Below, in pieces: positions 1-8,904 of a DNA stretch of 64,000 nt (position 1 is its first letter; every line of letters begins with the position of its first letter). The translations under genes were made by a program, and so were the position numbers. The DNA is from Plastoroseomonas hellenica (lineage in GTDB: Bacteria > Pseudomonadota > Alphaproteobacteria > Acetobacterales > Acetobacteraceae): the NCBI RefSeq assembly GCF_018129085.1, contig NZ_JAAGBB010000013.1, forward strand, positions 1 to 64,000, given 5' to 3'. A model generated the notes under the pieces. The model saw nothing but the letters and a program-made list of their open reading frames with translations. It was not told the origin of the DNA and did not search any database.

Positions 1-1295
1 CGCGCGATGCCGCGGCCCAGGCGCCGGCGCCCGCGCCCGCCGCGCCGGCGCGGCCGATCCACGCCAAGCTCGACGAGGCCGCCCGCGCCGTGGAAGCCCG
101 GATGATCGGCTGGCGCCGCGACATCCACCAGAACCCGGAGCTCGGCAACCAGGAACGGCGCACTGCCGGGCTGGCGGCGGCGCATCTGAAGCGCCTCGGC
201 TACGAGGTGCGGGAGGGTGTCGCCGTCACCGGCGTCATCGGCGTGCTGCGCGGTGGCGCCGGGCCTGGACCGGTGCTGGCGCTCCGCGCCGACATGGACG
301 CGCTGCCGGTGACCGAGGAGGTCGATCTGCCCTTCGCCTCTCGCGTGCGGACGCGCTGGGGCGGGCAGGAGGTGGGCGTGATGCATGCCTGCGGCCATGA
401 CTGCCATGTCGCGATCCTGATGGCGGCCGCCGAAGTGCTGGCCGCGCAGCGCGCTGAGCTCCGCGGCACCGTGAAGCTGCTGTTCCAGCCGGCCGAGGAG
501 GGCCTGCCGAATGGTGAGATCGGCGGCGCCCGGCGGATGCTGGACGAAGGCGCCTTCGATGATCCGAAGCCGGAGGCCGTCTTCGGCCTGCATGTCGGCA
601 GCGCCCGCGCGGTCGGCACCCTCGGCTATCGCCCGGGCCCGGCGATGGCGAGCTCGGACGGCTTCCGCATCACCGTCGAGGGGCGGCAGACCCATGGCGC
701 GCGGCCCTGGAGCGGGGTCGACCCGATCGTCATCGGCGCGCAGATCGTCACCGCGCTGCAGACCATCCAGAGCCGCCAGGTCGACGCCAACGACCCCTCG
801 GTGCTGACCATCGGCAGCTTCCAGGCGGGCAACCGCGGCAACATCATCCCCGACCGCGCCGTCATGGTCGGCACGCTCCGCACCTTCGACGAGGGGCGGC
901 GCAGCTATATGCAGCGGCGCGTCACTGAGATCGCGGAGGGGATCGCGCGCGGCATGGACGGCAACGCCGTCGTGCGGTGGGAAGCGAACGGCTATGCCAC
1001 CGTGGTCAACGACCCCACGCTCGCCGATCGCATGGCGCCGACCTTGGCGCGGGTCGCGGGCCCCGGAAAGCTCGGCATCAATCCGCGCGCCACCGCCTCC
1101 GAGGATTTCTCCTTCTTCGCCCAGCGGGTACCCGGCTTCTTCTTCACCATCGGCATCACCGCGCCCGGCGAGGATCTTGCCACGGCGGCGCCCAATCATT
1201 CCCCACGCTTCCGGGTGGACGAGGCCGGGCTGCTGCCCGGCCTCCGCGCCATGCTGCATCTGGTCGCGGACTACACCGGCAGCGGGAGCGTCTGA
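1..1295 (+). CDS. M20 family amidohydrolase, 5' end outside the window
   Basis: Metal-dependent amidohydrolase of the M20D group (hippurate or N-acyl-amino-acid hydrolase type), which releases an acyl group from an amide. The frame is open from base 3 with no stop, so the gene begins upstream. The first visible codons encode an Ala/Pro-rich stretch that could follow a signal peptide; the GTG at 90 is not needed as a start. The metal-site motifs are complete: RADMDALP, MHACGHDCH, PAEEG, a His in FGLHVG, and ASEDFSFF near the C-terminus. A second M20D enzyme lies at 10653. The substrate is not predictable from sequence. Confidence 0.93.
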   Translation, partial: RDAAAQAPAPAPAAPARPIHAKLDEAARAVEARMIGWRRDIHQNPELGNQERRTAGLAAAHLKRLGYEVREGVAVTGVIGVLRGGAGPGPVLALRADMDALPVTEEVDLPFASRVRTRWGGQEVGVMHACGHDCHVAILMAAAEVLAAQRAELRGTVKLLFQPAEEGLPNGEIGGARRMLDEGAFDDPKPEAVFGLHVGSARAVGTLGYRPGPAMASSDGFRITVEGRQTHGARPWSGVDPIVIGAQIVTALQTIQSRQVDANDPSVLTIGSFQAGNRGNIIPDRAVMVGTLRTFDEGRRSYMQRRVTEIAEGIARGMDGNAVVRWEANGYATVVNDPTLADRMAPTLARVAGPGKLGINPRATASEDFSFFAQRVPGFFFTIGITAPGEDLATAAPNHSPRFRVDEAGLLPGLRAMLHLVADYTGSGSV

Positions 1296-1313
1296 CCTGG
1301 CGCCCGCCAGTCC

Positions 1314-1898
1314 TCAGCCGGCGTAGCCGCCCGCGTCCAGATAGCGCTGCTCCTCCGCGCGCATGGCGCGGCCGAGGATGGGGTTGCGGTGCGGGAAGCG
1401 GGCGAAGCGGCGGATGATGTCGCGGTGGCGCCGCGCGCGCGTGAGGTTCGGCTCGCCCAGATGCGCCACCAGCGCGACCGACCGGTCCTGGTCGGCCAGG
1501 TCCTCCGAATGCGCGAAGGGCAGGTAGAGGAAGAGCCGGAGCGCCGTCTCGACGCCCTGGTCGTGCCCGGCGGCGATGGCCGCCGCCGCCGCCGCCCGCG
1601 CCGTCGCATCGGTCGCATACATGCGCCGCGTGCCGCGGAAGGCGTTGCGCGGGAACTGGTCCAGCAGCAGCACCAGGCCGAGCGCGCCCTCGGGCGTCGC
1701 CAGCCAACCGGCGCCGTCGCTGCGTGCCGCCGCCTCGTGCGCGGCCAGGAAGCCGCGGCGGAAACGATCGTCGAAACCCGGGTCCTTGGCGAACCAGAGG
1801 CCCGGCCCCGCCGCCCGCCAGAAATCGACCACCGCCCGGGCGGAATCCAGGCCGCCGGCCTCTACCAGGCTCTCCATCGCGCGCATCGCTGTCTCCAT
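1314..1898 (-). CDS. DUF924 family protein
   Basis: Protein of about 194 residues of the DUF924 family, an all-helical TPR-like fold of unknown function. The hallmark is LVLLLDQFPRNAFRGT in the first half, followed by a helical C-terminal part with YLPFAHSEDLADQ. The ATG at 1898 (METAMRAMESL) is chosen because the upstream extension would run into the coding start of the divergent LysR gene. The gap to that gene is 63 bp, so the two promoters overlap and LysR control is plausible. No catalytic function is claimed. Confidence 0.85.
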   Translation of the reverse strand: METAMRAMESLVEAGGLDSARAVVDFWRAAGPGLWFAKDPGFDDRFRRGFLAAHEAAARSDGAGWLATPEGALGLVLLLDQFPRNAFRGTRRMYATDATARAAAAAAIAAGHDQGVETALRLFLYLPFAHSEDLADQDRSVALVAHLGEPNLTRARRHRDIIRRFARFPHRNPILGRAMRAEEQRYLDAGGYAG

Positions 1899-1961
1899 TC
1901 TGCTTGCGGGGCGAAACTGGCGCTGGGGCGATACTGAATCCAATGATACGATTTCAACGAT

Positions 1962-2951
1962 ATGCTGCACGAAATCGACCTTTCCCGTGCCGACCTCAAC
2001 CTGCTGGTCCTGTTCGAGGCCGTGCTGCGGGAGGGCCATGTCGGGCGCGCCGCGGCGCGGCTGAACCTCTCTGCGTCAGCGGTCAGCCACGGGCTCGGGC
2101 GGCTCCGGCGGCTGCTGAACGACCCGGTCTTCCTGCGCACGCCGAAGGGCGTGGTGCCGACGGCCCGCGCCCTCGACCTCGCGGGGCCGATCGGCCTGGT
2201 GCTGGCCGGTGCCCGCGGCGTCATCGCCACCGCCCGGCCTTTCGACCCCGCGCGCTCGGCGCGGCAATTCGTGATCGGCGCGCCGGACGGGGTCTCGGCA
2301 CTGTTCCTGCAGCCGCTGCTCGCGGTGCTGCGGCGCGATGCGCCCGGCGTCGACATCCGCCTCCGCCAATTGCTGCCGCCGGCCGCCGCGCGGGTGGGCG
2401 CCACCGCCTGGGAGCCGGCGCTGGCCGAGCTCGAAGCCCGTACCCTCGACATCGCGGTCGCCCCCTTCGAGGGCGTGCCGGCACGGTTCGCCGCGCAGGT
2501 GCTGCGGGAGGAGGATTTCGTCATCCTGGCGCGGGCCGGCCATCCCTTCGCCGCGGCGCCCACGCTGCCGCATTATTGCGCCGCCAGCCACCTGGTCGTG
2601 TCGATGACCGGCGATGCCAATGGCTTCGTCGATGATGCACTGGCCGAGCGCGGCCTCTCGCGCCGGGTCGCGCTGACGGTGCCGAGCTTCTTCATGGCGC
2701 TCGCGGTGGTGGCGGAGACCGACCTGATCGCGGCGGTTCCGCGCGGCTTCGCCGCCGCCTATGCGCCGCGGTCCGGCGTCACCTCCAGCGAGGCGCCGCT
2801 GCCGCTGCCCCGCTTCCGGATCCAGGCGGTCGCGTCGAAGGCCGCGCTGCAGGATGCCGGCATCGCCTGGCTCGGCGATGCGCTGCTGGCTGCCGGTACG
2901 CCGGCTGACGCGGTATCGCCGTCATCGTGCGATGCGCGTCCTGTTCCCTGA
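1962..2951 (+). CDS. LysR family transcriptional regulator
   Basis: A 329-residue LysR-type regulator. The N-terminal winged helix (residues 8-65) carries the typical sequence RADLNLLVLFEAV, then GRAAARLNLSASAVSHGLGR, then DPVFLRTPKGVVPTARA. A periplasmic-binding-like effector domain follows. The N-terminus resembles the NodD/NahR/LinR type that starts with LSRADLNLL. It is divergent from the DUF924 gene, its most likely target. A small DUF1127 gene follows on the same strand after about 80 bp. The effector is unknown. Confidence 0.93.
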   Translation: MLHEIDLSRADLNLLVLFEAVLREGHVGRAAARLNLSASAVSHGLGRLRRLLNDPVFLRTPKGVVPTARALDLAGPIGLVLAGARGVIATARPFDPARSARQFVIGAPDGVSALFLQPLLAVLRRDAPGVDIRLRQLLPPAAARVGATAWEPALAELEARTLDIAVAPFEGVPARFAAQVLREEDFVILARAGHPFAAAPTLPHYCAASHLVVSMTGDANGFVDDALAERGLSRRVALTVPSFFMALAVVAETDLIAAVPRGFAAAYAPRSGVTSSEAPLPLPRFRIQAVASKAALQDAGIAWLGDALLAAGTPADAVSPSSCDARPVP

Positions 2952-3028
2952 GGAACAGCCGTTACGGCGGCGCTGCGGCATGTGTCCGCCTGCAAAAGGC
3001 AATCAAGCCGTCACACGGGAAAAGACAC

Positions 3029-3253
3029 ATGACCTCTCAGATGTTCGACACCGAGACCATGATCCACCTGCATGCGCGGGCCGCTGAAGCCGTGCCGCAG
3101 CCGGCATCGCGCAGCCCCTTCGGCGCGATCTCGCGCTGGTGGCGCGCCCGGCGCGACGCGCAGCAACTCGATGCCCTGAGCAACGAGACGCGGAAGGATA
3201 TCGGCCTGCCGCCGCGCAACGCCTACACGACGATGCCGGACTGGCCGCGCTGA
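3029..3253 (+). CDS. DUF1127 (YjiS-like) small protein
   Basis: Small basic protein of 74 residues. The C-terminal half, FGAISRWWRARRDAQQLDAL followed by SNETRKDIGLP, is a DUF1127 domain: an Arg/Trp-rich helix, then the conserved KDIGL-type motif. The ATG at 3029 is preceded by a purine-rich GGGAAAAG and gives the family's usual length; an upstream in-frame ATG would add an unrelated tail. Known DUF1127 proteins in alphaproteobacteria affect RNA turnover, phosphate or carbon metabolism. The role here is inference only. Confidence 0.8.
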   Translation: MTSQMFDTETMIHLHARAAEAVPQPASRSPFGAISRWWRARRDAQQLDALSNETRKDIGLPPRNAYTTMPDWPR

Positions 3254-3354
3254 CGCGCTGGCCGCGGCGACCGCACCCTCGGCGCCGGTCGCCGCGCACC
3301 GGAGCGTGAGCTTCACGCGGCGAAGCCCACACCCGCATCCACACACCGCGCCTC

Positions 3355-3496
3355 ATACCAACGGACCGGTCGCTTGGCCGGTCCGAGGCCGCGAATGCGG
3401 CCCGCCGCAAGTGCGGCGAAAGCCAAGCCGCACGGATGTGCGGCGCGTCACGCCGAAGGCGTGCCTTCGGCACGACGCCTTTGAGGGCGCTGGTAT
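3355..3496. repeat. Multi-hairpin non-coding element with inverted ends
   Basis: The 375-bp gap before the molybdenum hydroxylase operon holds a compact element. Its ends are ATACCAACG (3355-3363) and CGCTGGTAT (3488-3496), inverted copies matching 8 of 9. Between them lie six tandem perfect hairpins: 3363-3384 (7-bp stem), 3387-3402 (6 bp, loop GAAT), 3403-3418 (6 bp, loop AAGT), 3427-3444 (7 bp, loop GGAT), 3449-3463 (6 bp, loop GAA) and 3461-3473 (5 bp, loop TTC). The last two overlap and compete. A further 6-bp hairpin sits outside at 3503-3519. I see no open frame with coding character. It looks like a MITE or REP-like repeat. Confidence 0.75.
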
Positions 3497-3628
3497 AACT
3501 TCCGGCATGGGCTATGCCGATCCGGATTGCCGGCCTAACCTTCCCACTCCCGATGCATCCAGTGCGTCCGCCCAGCAACAAGATGACGTCCAAGACCGGC
3601 GGGCCGCGAAGGGAGTGGAAGATCGACA

Positions 3629-4498
3629 ATGACGGATACCCGATACCTCGCGCCGCAGACGCTGGATGAGGCGGTCGGCGCCTTCGCGGCGGCCGCGGGC
3701 GCGGCCCGCATCCTGGCGGGCGGCACCGACCTGCTGGTGCAGATGCGCGCCGGCCTGCTGCGGCCAGGCCTGATCATCGATATCAAGAAGATCGAGGAGA
3801 TGACGGCGATCGTGGAGGAGCCCGATGGCGGCTTCCGCGTCGGCGCCGCCGTCTCCGGCGCGGCACTCGCCGAGCATCCGCGCTTCGGCCAGGTCTGGCC
3901 GGGCGTGCTGGAGGCGGTGAACCTGATCGGCTCCACCCAGGTGCAGGGCCGCGCCTCCCCGGGCGGCAATCTCTGCAACGCCTCGCCCGCCGGCGACAGC
4001 GTGCCGGCGATGATCGCGGCCGGTGCGGTGGTCACCGTGCAGGGCCCGAACGGGCGCCGGCAGATGCCGGTGGAGGCTGTACCGGCCGGCCCCGGCCGCA
4101 CCAACCTCACGCCGGGCGAGATCCTGGTCAGCTTCGCGCTGCCGGCCCGGCCGAAGGGCTCGGGCGATGCCTATCTGCGCATGATCCCGCGTACGGAGAT
4201 GGACATCGCGGTGGTCGGGGTCGGCGTCAGCCTGACGATCCAGGGCGGCACCGTCACCGCGGCGCGTGTCGGCCTCGGCGCCGTGGCGCCGACCGTGCTG
4301 CTGGTCGCGGATGCCGCCGATGCGCTGATCGGATCGAAGCTCGACGACGCGGCGCTGGAGGCGGCGGCCGCCGCCTGCCGCGCCGCCTGCCGCCCGATCG
4401 ACGACAAGCGCGGCACCATCGTCTACCGCACCAAGGTCGCCGGCGTGCTGCTGAAGCGCACCGTCGCGATCGCCGCCGAACGCGCCGGGAGGGCCTGA
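3629..4498 (+). CDS. Molybdenum hydroxylase FAD-binding (medium) subunit
   Basis: FAD subunit of a xanthine dehydrogenase/CO dehydrogenase-type molybdenum hydroxylase, 289 residues. It passes electrons from the Fe-S subunit to the acceptor. The FAD-binding motif AGGTDLLVQMR is at residues 30-40. The second motif is GRASPGGNLCNASPAGDS near residue 115, a variant of the usual TIGGNL. The CoxM-type C-terminal domain is present. It is the first gene of a three-gene operon, followed after 4 bp by the Fe-S subunit. The substrate is unknown; candidates are N-heterocycles, aldehydes or aromatic CoA esters. Confidence 0.93.
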   Translation: MTDTRYLAPQTLDEAVGAFAAAAGAARILAGGTDLLVQMRAGLLRPGLIIDIKKIEEMTAIVEEPDGGFRVGAAVSGAALAEHPRFGQVWPGVLEAVNLIGSTQVQGRASPGGNLCNASPAGDSVPAMIAAGAVVTVQGPNGRRQMPVEAVPAGPGRTNLTPGEILVSFALPARPKGSGDAYLRMIPRTEMDIAVVGVGVSLTIQGGTVTAARVGLGAVAPTVLLVADAADALIGSKLDDAALEAAAAACRAACRPIDDKRGTIVYRTKVAGVLLKRTVAIAAERAGRA

Positions 4499-4502
4499 GA
4501 CC

Positions 4503-4985
4503 ATGGCGAAACTGCATGTCGCGACCACCATCAACGGCGAGCCGATGGAGTTCCTCTGCGATCCCGGGCAGAGCCTGCTCGACGCGCTGCGCGGGACGCT
4601 CGGCCTGACCGGCACCAAGGAAGGCTGCGGCACCGGCGATTGCGGCGCCTGCTCCATCACGCTGGACGGCCGGCTCGTCTGCTCCTGCCTGATGCTGGCC
4701 GCCGAGGCCGAGGGCCGCGAGATCGCGACCATCGAAGGCATGGCGGCGGGCGAGGATCTGCACCCGCTGCAGCAGAAGTTCCTGGAGATGGCGGCGCTGC
4801 AATGCGGGATCTGTACGCCCGGCATGCTGATCGCCGCCAGGAACCTGCTGGAGCGCAACCCCGATCCGACCGAGACCGAGGTGCGCTTCTGGCTGGCGGG
4901 CAATCTCTGCCGCTGCACCGGCTATGACAAGATCGTCCGCGCGGTGATGGAAACCGCCGAGGAGATGAGGGGGGCCGCGCGATGA
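4503..4985 (+). CDS. Molybdenum hydroxylase [2Fe-2S] (small) subunit
   Basis: 160-residue electron-transfer subunit with two [2Fe-2S] clusters. The plant-type ferredoxin cluster uses Cys42, Cys47, Cys50 and Cys60 (GCGTGDCGAC then VCSC). The all-helical cluster uses Cys101, Cys104, Cys136 and Cys138 (CGICTPG and LCRCTGY). All eight ligands are present and the length is normal. Its stop overlaps the ATG of the large subunit in an ATGA, which indicates translational coupling. Confidence 0.96.
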   Translation: MAKLHVATTINGEPMEFLCDPGQSLLDALRGTLGLTGTKEGCGTGDCGACSITLDGRLVCSCLMLAAEAEGREIATIEGMAAGEDLHPLQQKFLEMAALQCGICTPGMLIAARNLLERNPDPTETEVRFWLAGNLCRCTGYDKIVRAVMETAEEMRGAAR

Positions 4986-7219
4986 ACGTCATCAGCAACA
5001 AGTGGATCGGCCAGCGCACCATCCGCCCGGATGGCGCGGACAAGGTGACGGGCCGCGCCGCCTATGGCGCCGATACTGTCATGCCCGGGATGATCTGGGC
5101 CCGCGTCCTGCGCAGCCCGCACGCGCATGCGCGCATCCTCCGGATCGACACCAGCAAGGCCGAGGCACTGCCGGGCGTGAAGGCTGTCATGACGGCCAAG
5201 GACGTCGTCGAGTTCCCGCTCGACAAATCCGTCATGCTCGGCATCCAGGACATGCGCTGGATGTGCCGCAACGTGATGGCGCGGGAGAAGGCGCTGTTCC
5301 ACGGCCATCCCGTCGCTGCCGTCGCCGCGACGACCGAGGCGATCGCCGCCGAGGCCTGCGCCCTGATCGAGGTCGAGTACGAGGTGCTGCCCTGGGTCAT
5401 CGAGATCGAGGACGCGATCAAGCCCGACGCGCCGATCCTGCACGACTTCATCAAGCTGGACGGCAAGCCCTCCAATATCGCGGGCAAGCTCGAGCACAAG
5501 CTCGGCGATGTCGATGCCGGCTTCGCCCAGGCCGATGTGGTGATCGAGCGCGAGTTCAAGACGCGCCCTGTCCACCAGGGCTATATCGAATCGCACGCCT
5601 GCCTGGTCAGCGTCTCGCCCGATGGCAAGGCGACGATCTGGAGCTCGAGCCAGGGCCAGTTCATGGTGCGCGCGATGAGCGCCTACCTGACGGGCATCCC
5701 GCAGAGCGACATCCGCGCCATCCCGGCCGAGATCGGCGGCGGCTTCGGCGGCAAGACCATCATCTACCTGGAGCCGCTGGCGCTGATCCTGGCGCGGAAA
5801 TCCGGCCGCCCCGTGAAGATGATCATGTCGCGGGAGGAGGTGTTCCGCGCCTCCGGCCCGACCTCGGGCTCCATGAGCAAGGTGAAGATCGGCGCCACCA
5901 AGGATGGCAAGATCGTCGCGGCGCAGGGCACCTTCTACCTGCAGGCGGGCGCGCTGCCGGGGTCGCCGATCCGGGGCGCCGCCGGCTGCGCCTTCGCGCC
6001 CTACGACATCCCGAACGTGCATTCGCTCGGGTTCGACGTGGTCTCCAACCGCTCCAAGGTCGCGGCCTATCGCGCGCCGGGCGCGCCGATCGGCGCCTAT
6101 GCGGTCGAATGCGTGGTGGATGAGATCGCCGAAGCGCTGAAGATGGATCCCCTGGAGCTCCGCCTGAAGAACGCGGCGAAGCAGGGGACCAAGGCGGCGC
6201 ATGGCCCGGTCTATCCGCGCATCGGCTTCGTGGAGACGATCGAGGCGGCGCTCGCGCATCCGCACTACAAGGCGCCGCTCGGCAAGCATCAGGGCCGCGG
6301 CGTCGCCAGCGGCTTCTGGTTCAACGCCGGCGGGGAATCGAGCGCCCAGGTCAACGTCACCGAGGACGGCAATGTGGTTGTCACCACCGGCCATCCGGAT
6401 ATCGGCGGGTCCCGCGCATCGACCGCCAACATCACGGCGGAGCTACTCGGCATCGACTACAAGCGCGTCTCGGTGCTGATCGGTGACACCGCGACGATCG
6501 GCTACAGCAACCTCACCGGCGGCAGCCGCGTCACCTTCGCGTCCGCCATGGTGGTCACGCAGTCGACCGAGAAGGTGATCACCACCTTGCGGGAGCGCGC
6601 GGCCAAGATCTGGAAGATCGACCCGGAGGCGGTCACCTGGGATGATGGGGAGGCGCGGCCCGCCGGCGACAATGCCGGCAAGTTCCCGGCGCTGACCTTG
6701 GCCGAGATCGCGGCGAAGGCGAGCGAGACGGGCGGGCCGATCGGCGCCGGCGTGCAGCTCAACACCGCCGGGGCGGAAGGCGGCTTCGCGACCCATGTCT
6801 GCGATGTCGAGGTCGACCTCGACCTCGGGATCGTGCGCGTGCTGCGCTACACCTCCTTCCAGGATGTCGGGCGTGCCATCCACCCGAGCTATGTGGAAGG
6901 CCAGATGCAGGGCGGCGCCGCGCAGGGCATCGGTTGGGCGCTGAGCGAGGAGTATATCTACGACAAGAAGGGGCGCGTCGATAACGCCAGCTTCCTCGAC
7001 TACCGGATGCCGGTCTGCTCCGACCTGCCGATGCTCGACACCGTGATCATCGAGGTGCCGAACCCGAAGCATCCGCAAGGGGTGCGCGGTGTCGGCGAGG
7101 TGCCGCTGGTACCGCCGCTCGCGGCGGTCTCCAACGCCGTTTACAACGCACTCGGCCGCCGCTTCTACAGCCTGCCGATGTCCCCGCCCCGCGTGCTGGA
7201 GGTGCTGGAGGGCGCGTGA
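4982..7219 (+). CDS. Molybdenum hydroxylase catalytic (large) subunit
   Basis: 745-residue molybdopterin-cytosine-dinucleotide subunit that hydroxylates its substrate with water. The N-terminal aldehyde oxidase a/b hammerhead domain is followed by the Mo-binding domain. The cofactor loop is EIGGGFGGK at about residue 250, an AYRAPG motif sits near 361, and the likely catalytic Glu is in GVRGVGEVP near 702. AYRAPG, rather than the AYxCSFR of form I CO dehydrogenase, argues against CO oxidation. It favours a hydroxylase of the nicotinate/4-hydroxybenzoyl-CoA/aldehyde type. No maturation genes (XdhC or CoxDEF type) are adjacent, so cofactor insertion must come from elsewhere. Confidence 0.94.
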   Translation: MNVISNKWIGQRTIRPDGADKVTGRAAYGADTVMPGMIWARVLRSPHAHARILRIDTSKAEALPGVKAVMTAKDVVEFPLDKSVMLGIQDMRWMCRNVMAREKALFHGHPVAAVAATTEAIAAEACALIEVEYEVLPWVIEIEDAIKPDAPILHDFIKLDGKPSNIAGKLEHKLGDVDAGFAQADVVIEREFKTRPVHQGYIESHACLVSVSPDGKATIWSSSQGQFMVRAMSAYLTGIPQSDIRAIPAEIGGGFGGKTIIYLEPLALILARKSGRPVKMIMSREEVFRASGPTSGSMSKVKIGATKDGKIVAAQGTFYLQAGALPGSPIRGAAGCAFAPYDIPNVHSLGFDVVSNRSKVAAYRAPGAPIGAYAVECVVDEIAEALKMDPLELRLKNAAKQGTKAAHGPVYPRIGFVETIEAALAHPHYKAPLGKHQGRGVASGFWFNAGGESSAQVNVTEDGNVVVTTGHPDIGGSRASTANITAELLGIDYKRVSVLIGDTATIGYSNLTGGSRVTFASAMVVTQSTEKVITTLRERAAKIWKIDPEAVTWDDGEARPAGDNAGKFPALTLAEIAAKASETGGPIGAGVQLNTAGAEGGFATHVCDVEVDLDLGIVRVLRYTSFQDVGRAIHPSYVEGQMQGGAAQGIGWALSEEYIYDKKGRVDNASFLDYRMPVCSDLPMLDTVIIEVPNPKHPQGVRGVGEVPLVPPLAAVSNAVYNALGRRFYSLPMSPPRVLEVLEGA

Positions 7220-7291
7220 CTTCGGCGTCATGATGTGACCCGCGAGGGGCTGCGCCATCGCCAGGTGCGGCCCCTTTCGCTATCCAGGGGC

Positions 7292-7774
7292 ATGCTCCGT
7301 CCGTGGCACCTGATCCTCACGCTTCTGCCGCTTGCAGCCGCCTTGCCGTCGCTTGCACAGGATGCGGGGCCGGCGCCCGGCACCTACGGGTCCTGGCGGG
7401 ACGCGCATTGTCAGCGGCCGGATGAAGACCATGACGAATGGCGCTGCGGCCCGCCGCAGGCATTGCTGGGCGCAGTGATCGCGCCGCGTCCCGGCCACCG
7501 GGCGCGGGTCCGCGTGCAGATCTGGGGCGCCGATCGCGGCTGCCAGTTCGACGGCGACGGCGAATGGCAGGGCGCCGCGCTCATCGCGCGGGAGGATCCG
7601 GATGGCGGGTCCGGCCCGCGCTGCGAGATCCGCGTGACCCGCGGCGCTGGTGGCATCGATATCGCGGCACCGGACATCGTGGCCTGCGGCTGCGGCGACT
7701 GGATCAACATGCGGGGCCTGCCCCGGATCTCCGCCGCAACCGCGATCCCGCCGGTCGCGCCGCGCCGGCGTTAG
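7292..7774 (+). CDS. Secreted Cys-rich protein of unknown function
   Basis: I do not recognise this 160-residue protein. The ATG at 7292 follows CCAGGGG and gives a clear signal peptide: MLRPWHLILTLLPLAAALP, then SLAQ and likely cleavage. The mature part has six cysteines (HC, RC, GC, RC, ACGC), a number that fits three disulphides in the periplasm, and several Trp and Asp residues. An upstream in-frame ATG at 7235 would place charged residues before the hydrophobic core and is rejected. It stands alone between the hydroxylase operon and an orphan TctC gene. Confidence 0.6.
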   Translation: MLRPWHLILTLLPLAAALPSLAQDAGPAPGTYGSWRDAHCQRPDEDHDEWRCGPPQALLGAVIAPRPGHRARVRVQIWGADRGCQFDGDGEWQGAALIAREDPDGGSGPRCEIRVTRGAGGIDIAAPDIVACGCGDWINMRGLPRISAATAIPPVAPRRR

Positions 7775-7857
7775 ATCGGGTTTCCTTTCCGTCAGTGGCC
7801 CGCCATAGGATCGCTCCGGCGACTGGATAATCGCCAGCGCCACAGGGGAGGATCAGT

Positions 7858-8841
7858 ATGGCGAAAACTTCGCGGCGGCCGCTGCTCGGCGGCCTGGCCG
7901 GCCTGCTCGCGTCACCCGGCCTCGCGCGGCCGGCGCTCGCCCAGGGCAGCGCTGCGGCGCGCCCCGTCACCATCATCGTCCCCTTCGCGCCCGGCGGCAG
8001 CACCGATGTCGTCAGCCGGCTGATGGCCGAGCGGATGACCGCCAGCCTCGGCCAGCCGGTGCAGGTCGAGAACCGGCCCGGCGGCAACACCATCGTCGGC
8101 GCCGAATATGTCGCGCGCGCCCGGCCCGATGGCCAGACGCTGCTGATGGCGGCCGGCACCACGCTGACCATCAATCCGGTGATCCAGCCGAACCTGCCCT
8201 ATGCGGTGGAGGATTTCGCGCCGGTGATGCTGGCGACGACCTTCCCCTTCGGCATCATCACGCGGCTGGAGGGCGGGCCTGTGGATGTGCCGGCCTGGGT
8301 CGCGGCGGCACGCGCGCGGCCGGGGCAGATGACCTACGGCACCAACGGGCCGACGACGCTCACCAATGTCGCCATGCTGATGGTGCTGGAGCGGCTCGGC
8401 ATCACCATGCAGGACGTGACCTATCGCGGTGATTCCGTGCAGCTCTCGGCCTTCCTCGCCGGCGATATCGACATGCTGATCGTGGCCGGCGGCACCGCGC
8501 AGCCGGTGCACCGCAACCGCCAGGGCCGCATGATCGCCTGGACCAGCGGGCGTCGCGTGGAATCGACGCCGGAGGTGCCCTCGATCGCCGAATTCGCGCC
8601 GGGGCTGGAGGTGCTGAGCTGGTTCGGCCTGCTGGCGCCGGCGCGCACGCCGGCGGAGCTGGTGCAGCGGCTGAACGCGGCGGCGAACCAGGCGCTGCAG
8701 GATCCCCGCCTGCGCGAGCGGCTGGTGACCGAAGGCCAGTTCCTCGCCGGCGGCACGCCGCAGGATTTTTCGGAGTTCCTGCGCCGGTCGGATGCGCAGT
8801 GGCGGCCGATCCTCAGTCGGCTGAACGTGCCGCGGAACTGA
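7858..8841 (+). CDS. Bug/TctC family periplasmic binding protein, orphan
   Basis: 327-residue solute receptor of the tripartite tricarboxylate transporter (TTT) family. The SRRPLLGG N-terminus and hydrophobic stretch ending PALAQ form a Tat-like signal peptide. The two carboxylate-clamp motifs are intact: FAPGGSTDVVSRL near residue 43 and VENRPGGNTIVGAEYVARA near 70. A GGGAGG ribosome site precedes the ATG. No TctA or TctB gene is next to it, so it either serves the TctAB set at 47966 or another one elsewhere, or acts as a sensor. The ligand is probably an organic acid. Confidence 0.93.
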   Translation: MAKTSRRPLLGGLAGLLASPGLARPALAQGSAAARPVTIIVPFAPGGSTDVVSRLMAERMTASLGQPVQVENRPGGNTIVGAEYVARARPDGQTLLMAAGTTLTINPVIQPNLPYAVEDFAPVMLATTFPFGIITRLEGGPVDVPAWVAAARARPGQMTYGTNGPTTLTNVAMLMVLERLGITMQDVTYRGDSVQLSAFLAGDIDMLIVAGGTAQPVHRNRQGRMIAWTSGRRVESTPEVPSIAEFAPGLEVLSWFGLLAPARTPAELVQRLNAAANQALQDPRLRERLVTEGQFLAGGTPQDFSEFLRRSDAQWRPILSRLNVPRN

Positions 8842-8904
8842 CGCTGGATTTGACCGGCATCGGGGCGCGACTAAGCTCTTCGGTTCACGGCTCCGGAGAT
8901 CCGC

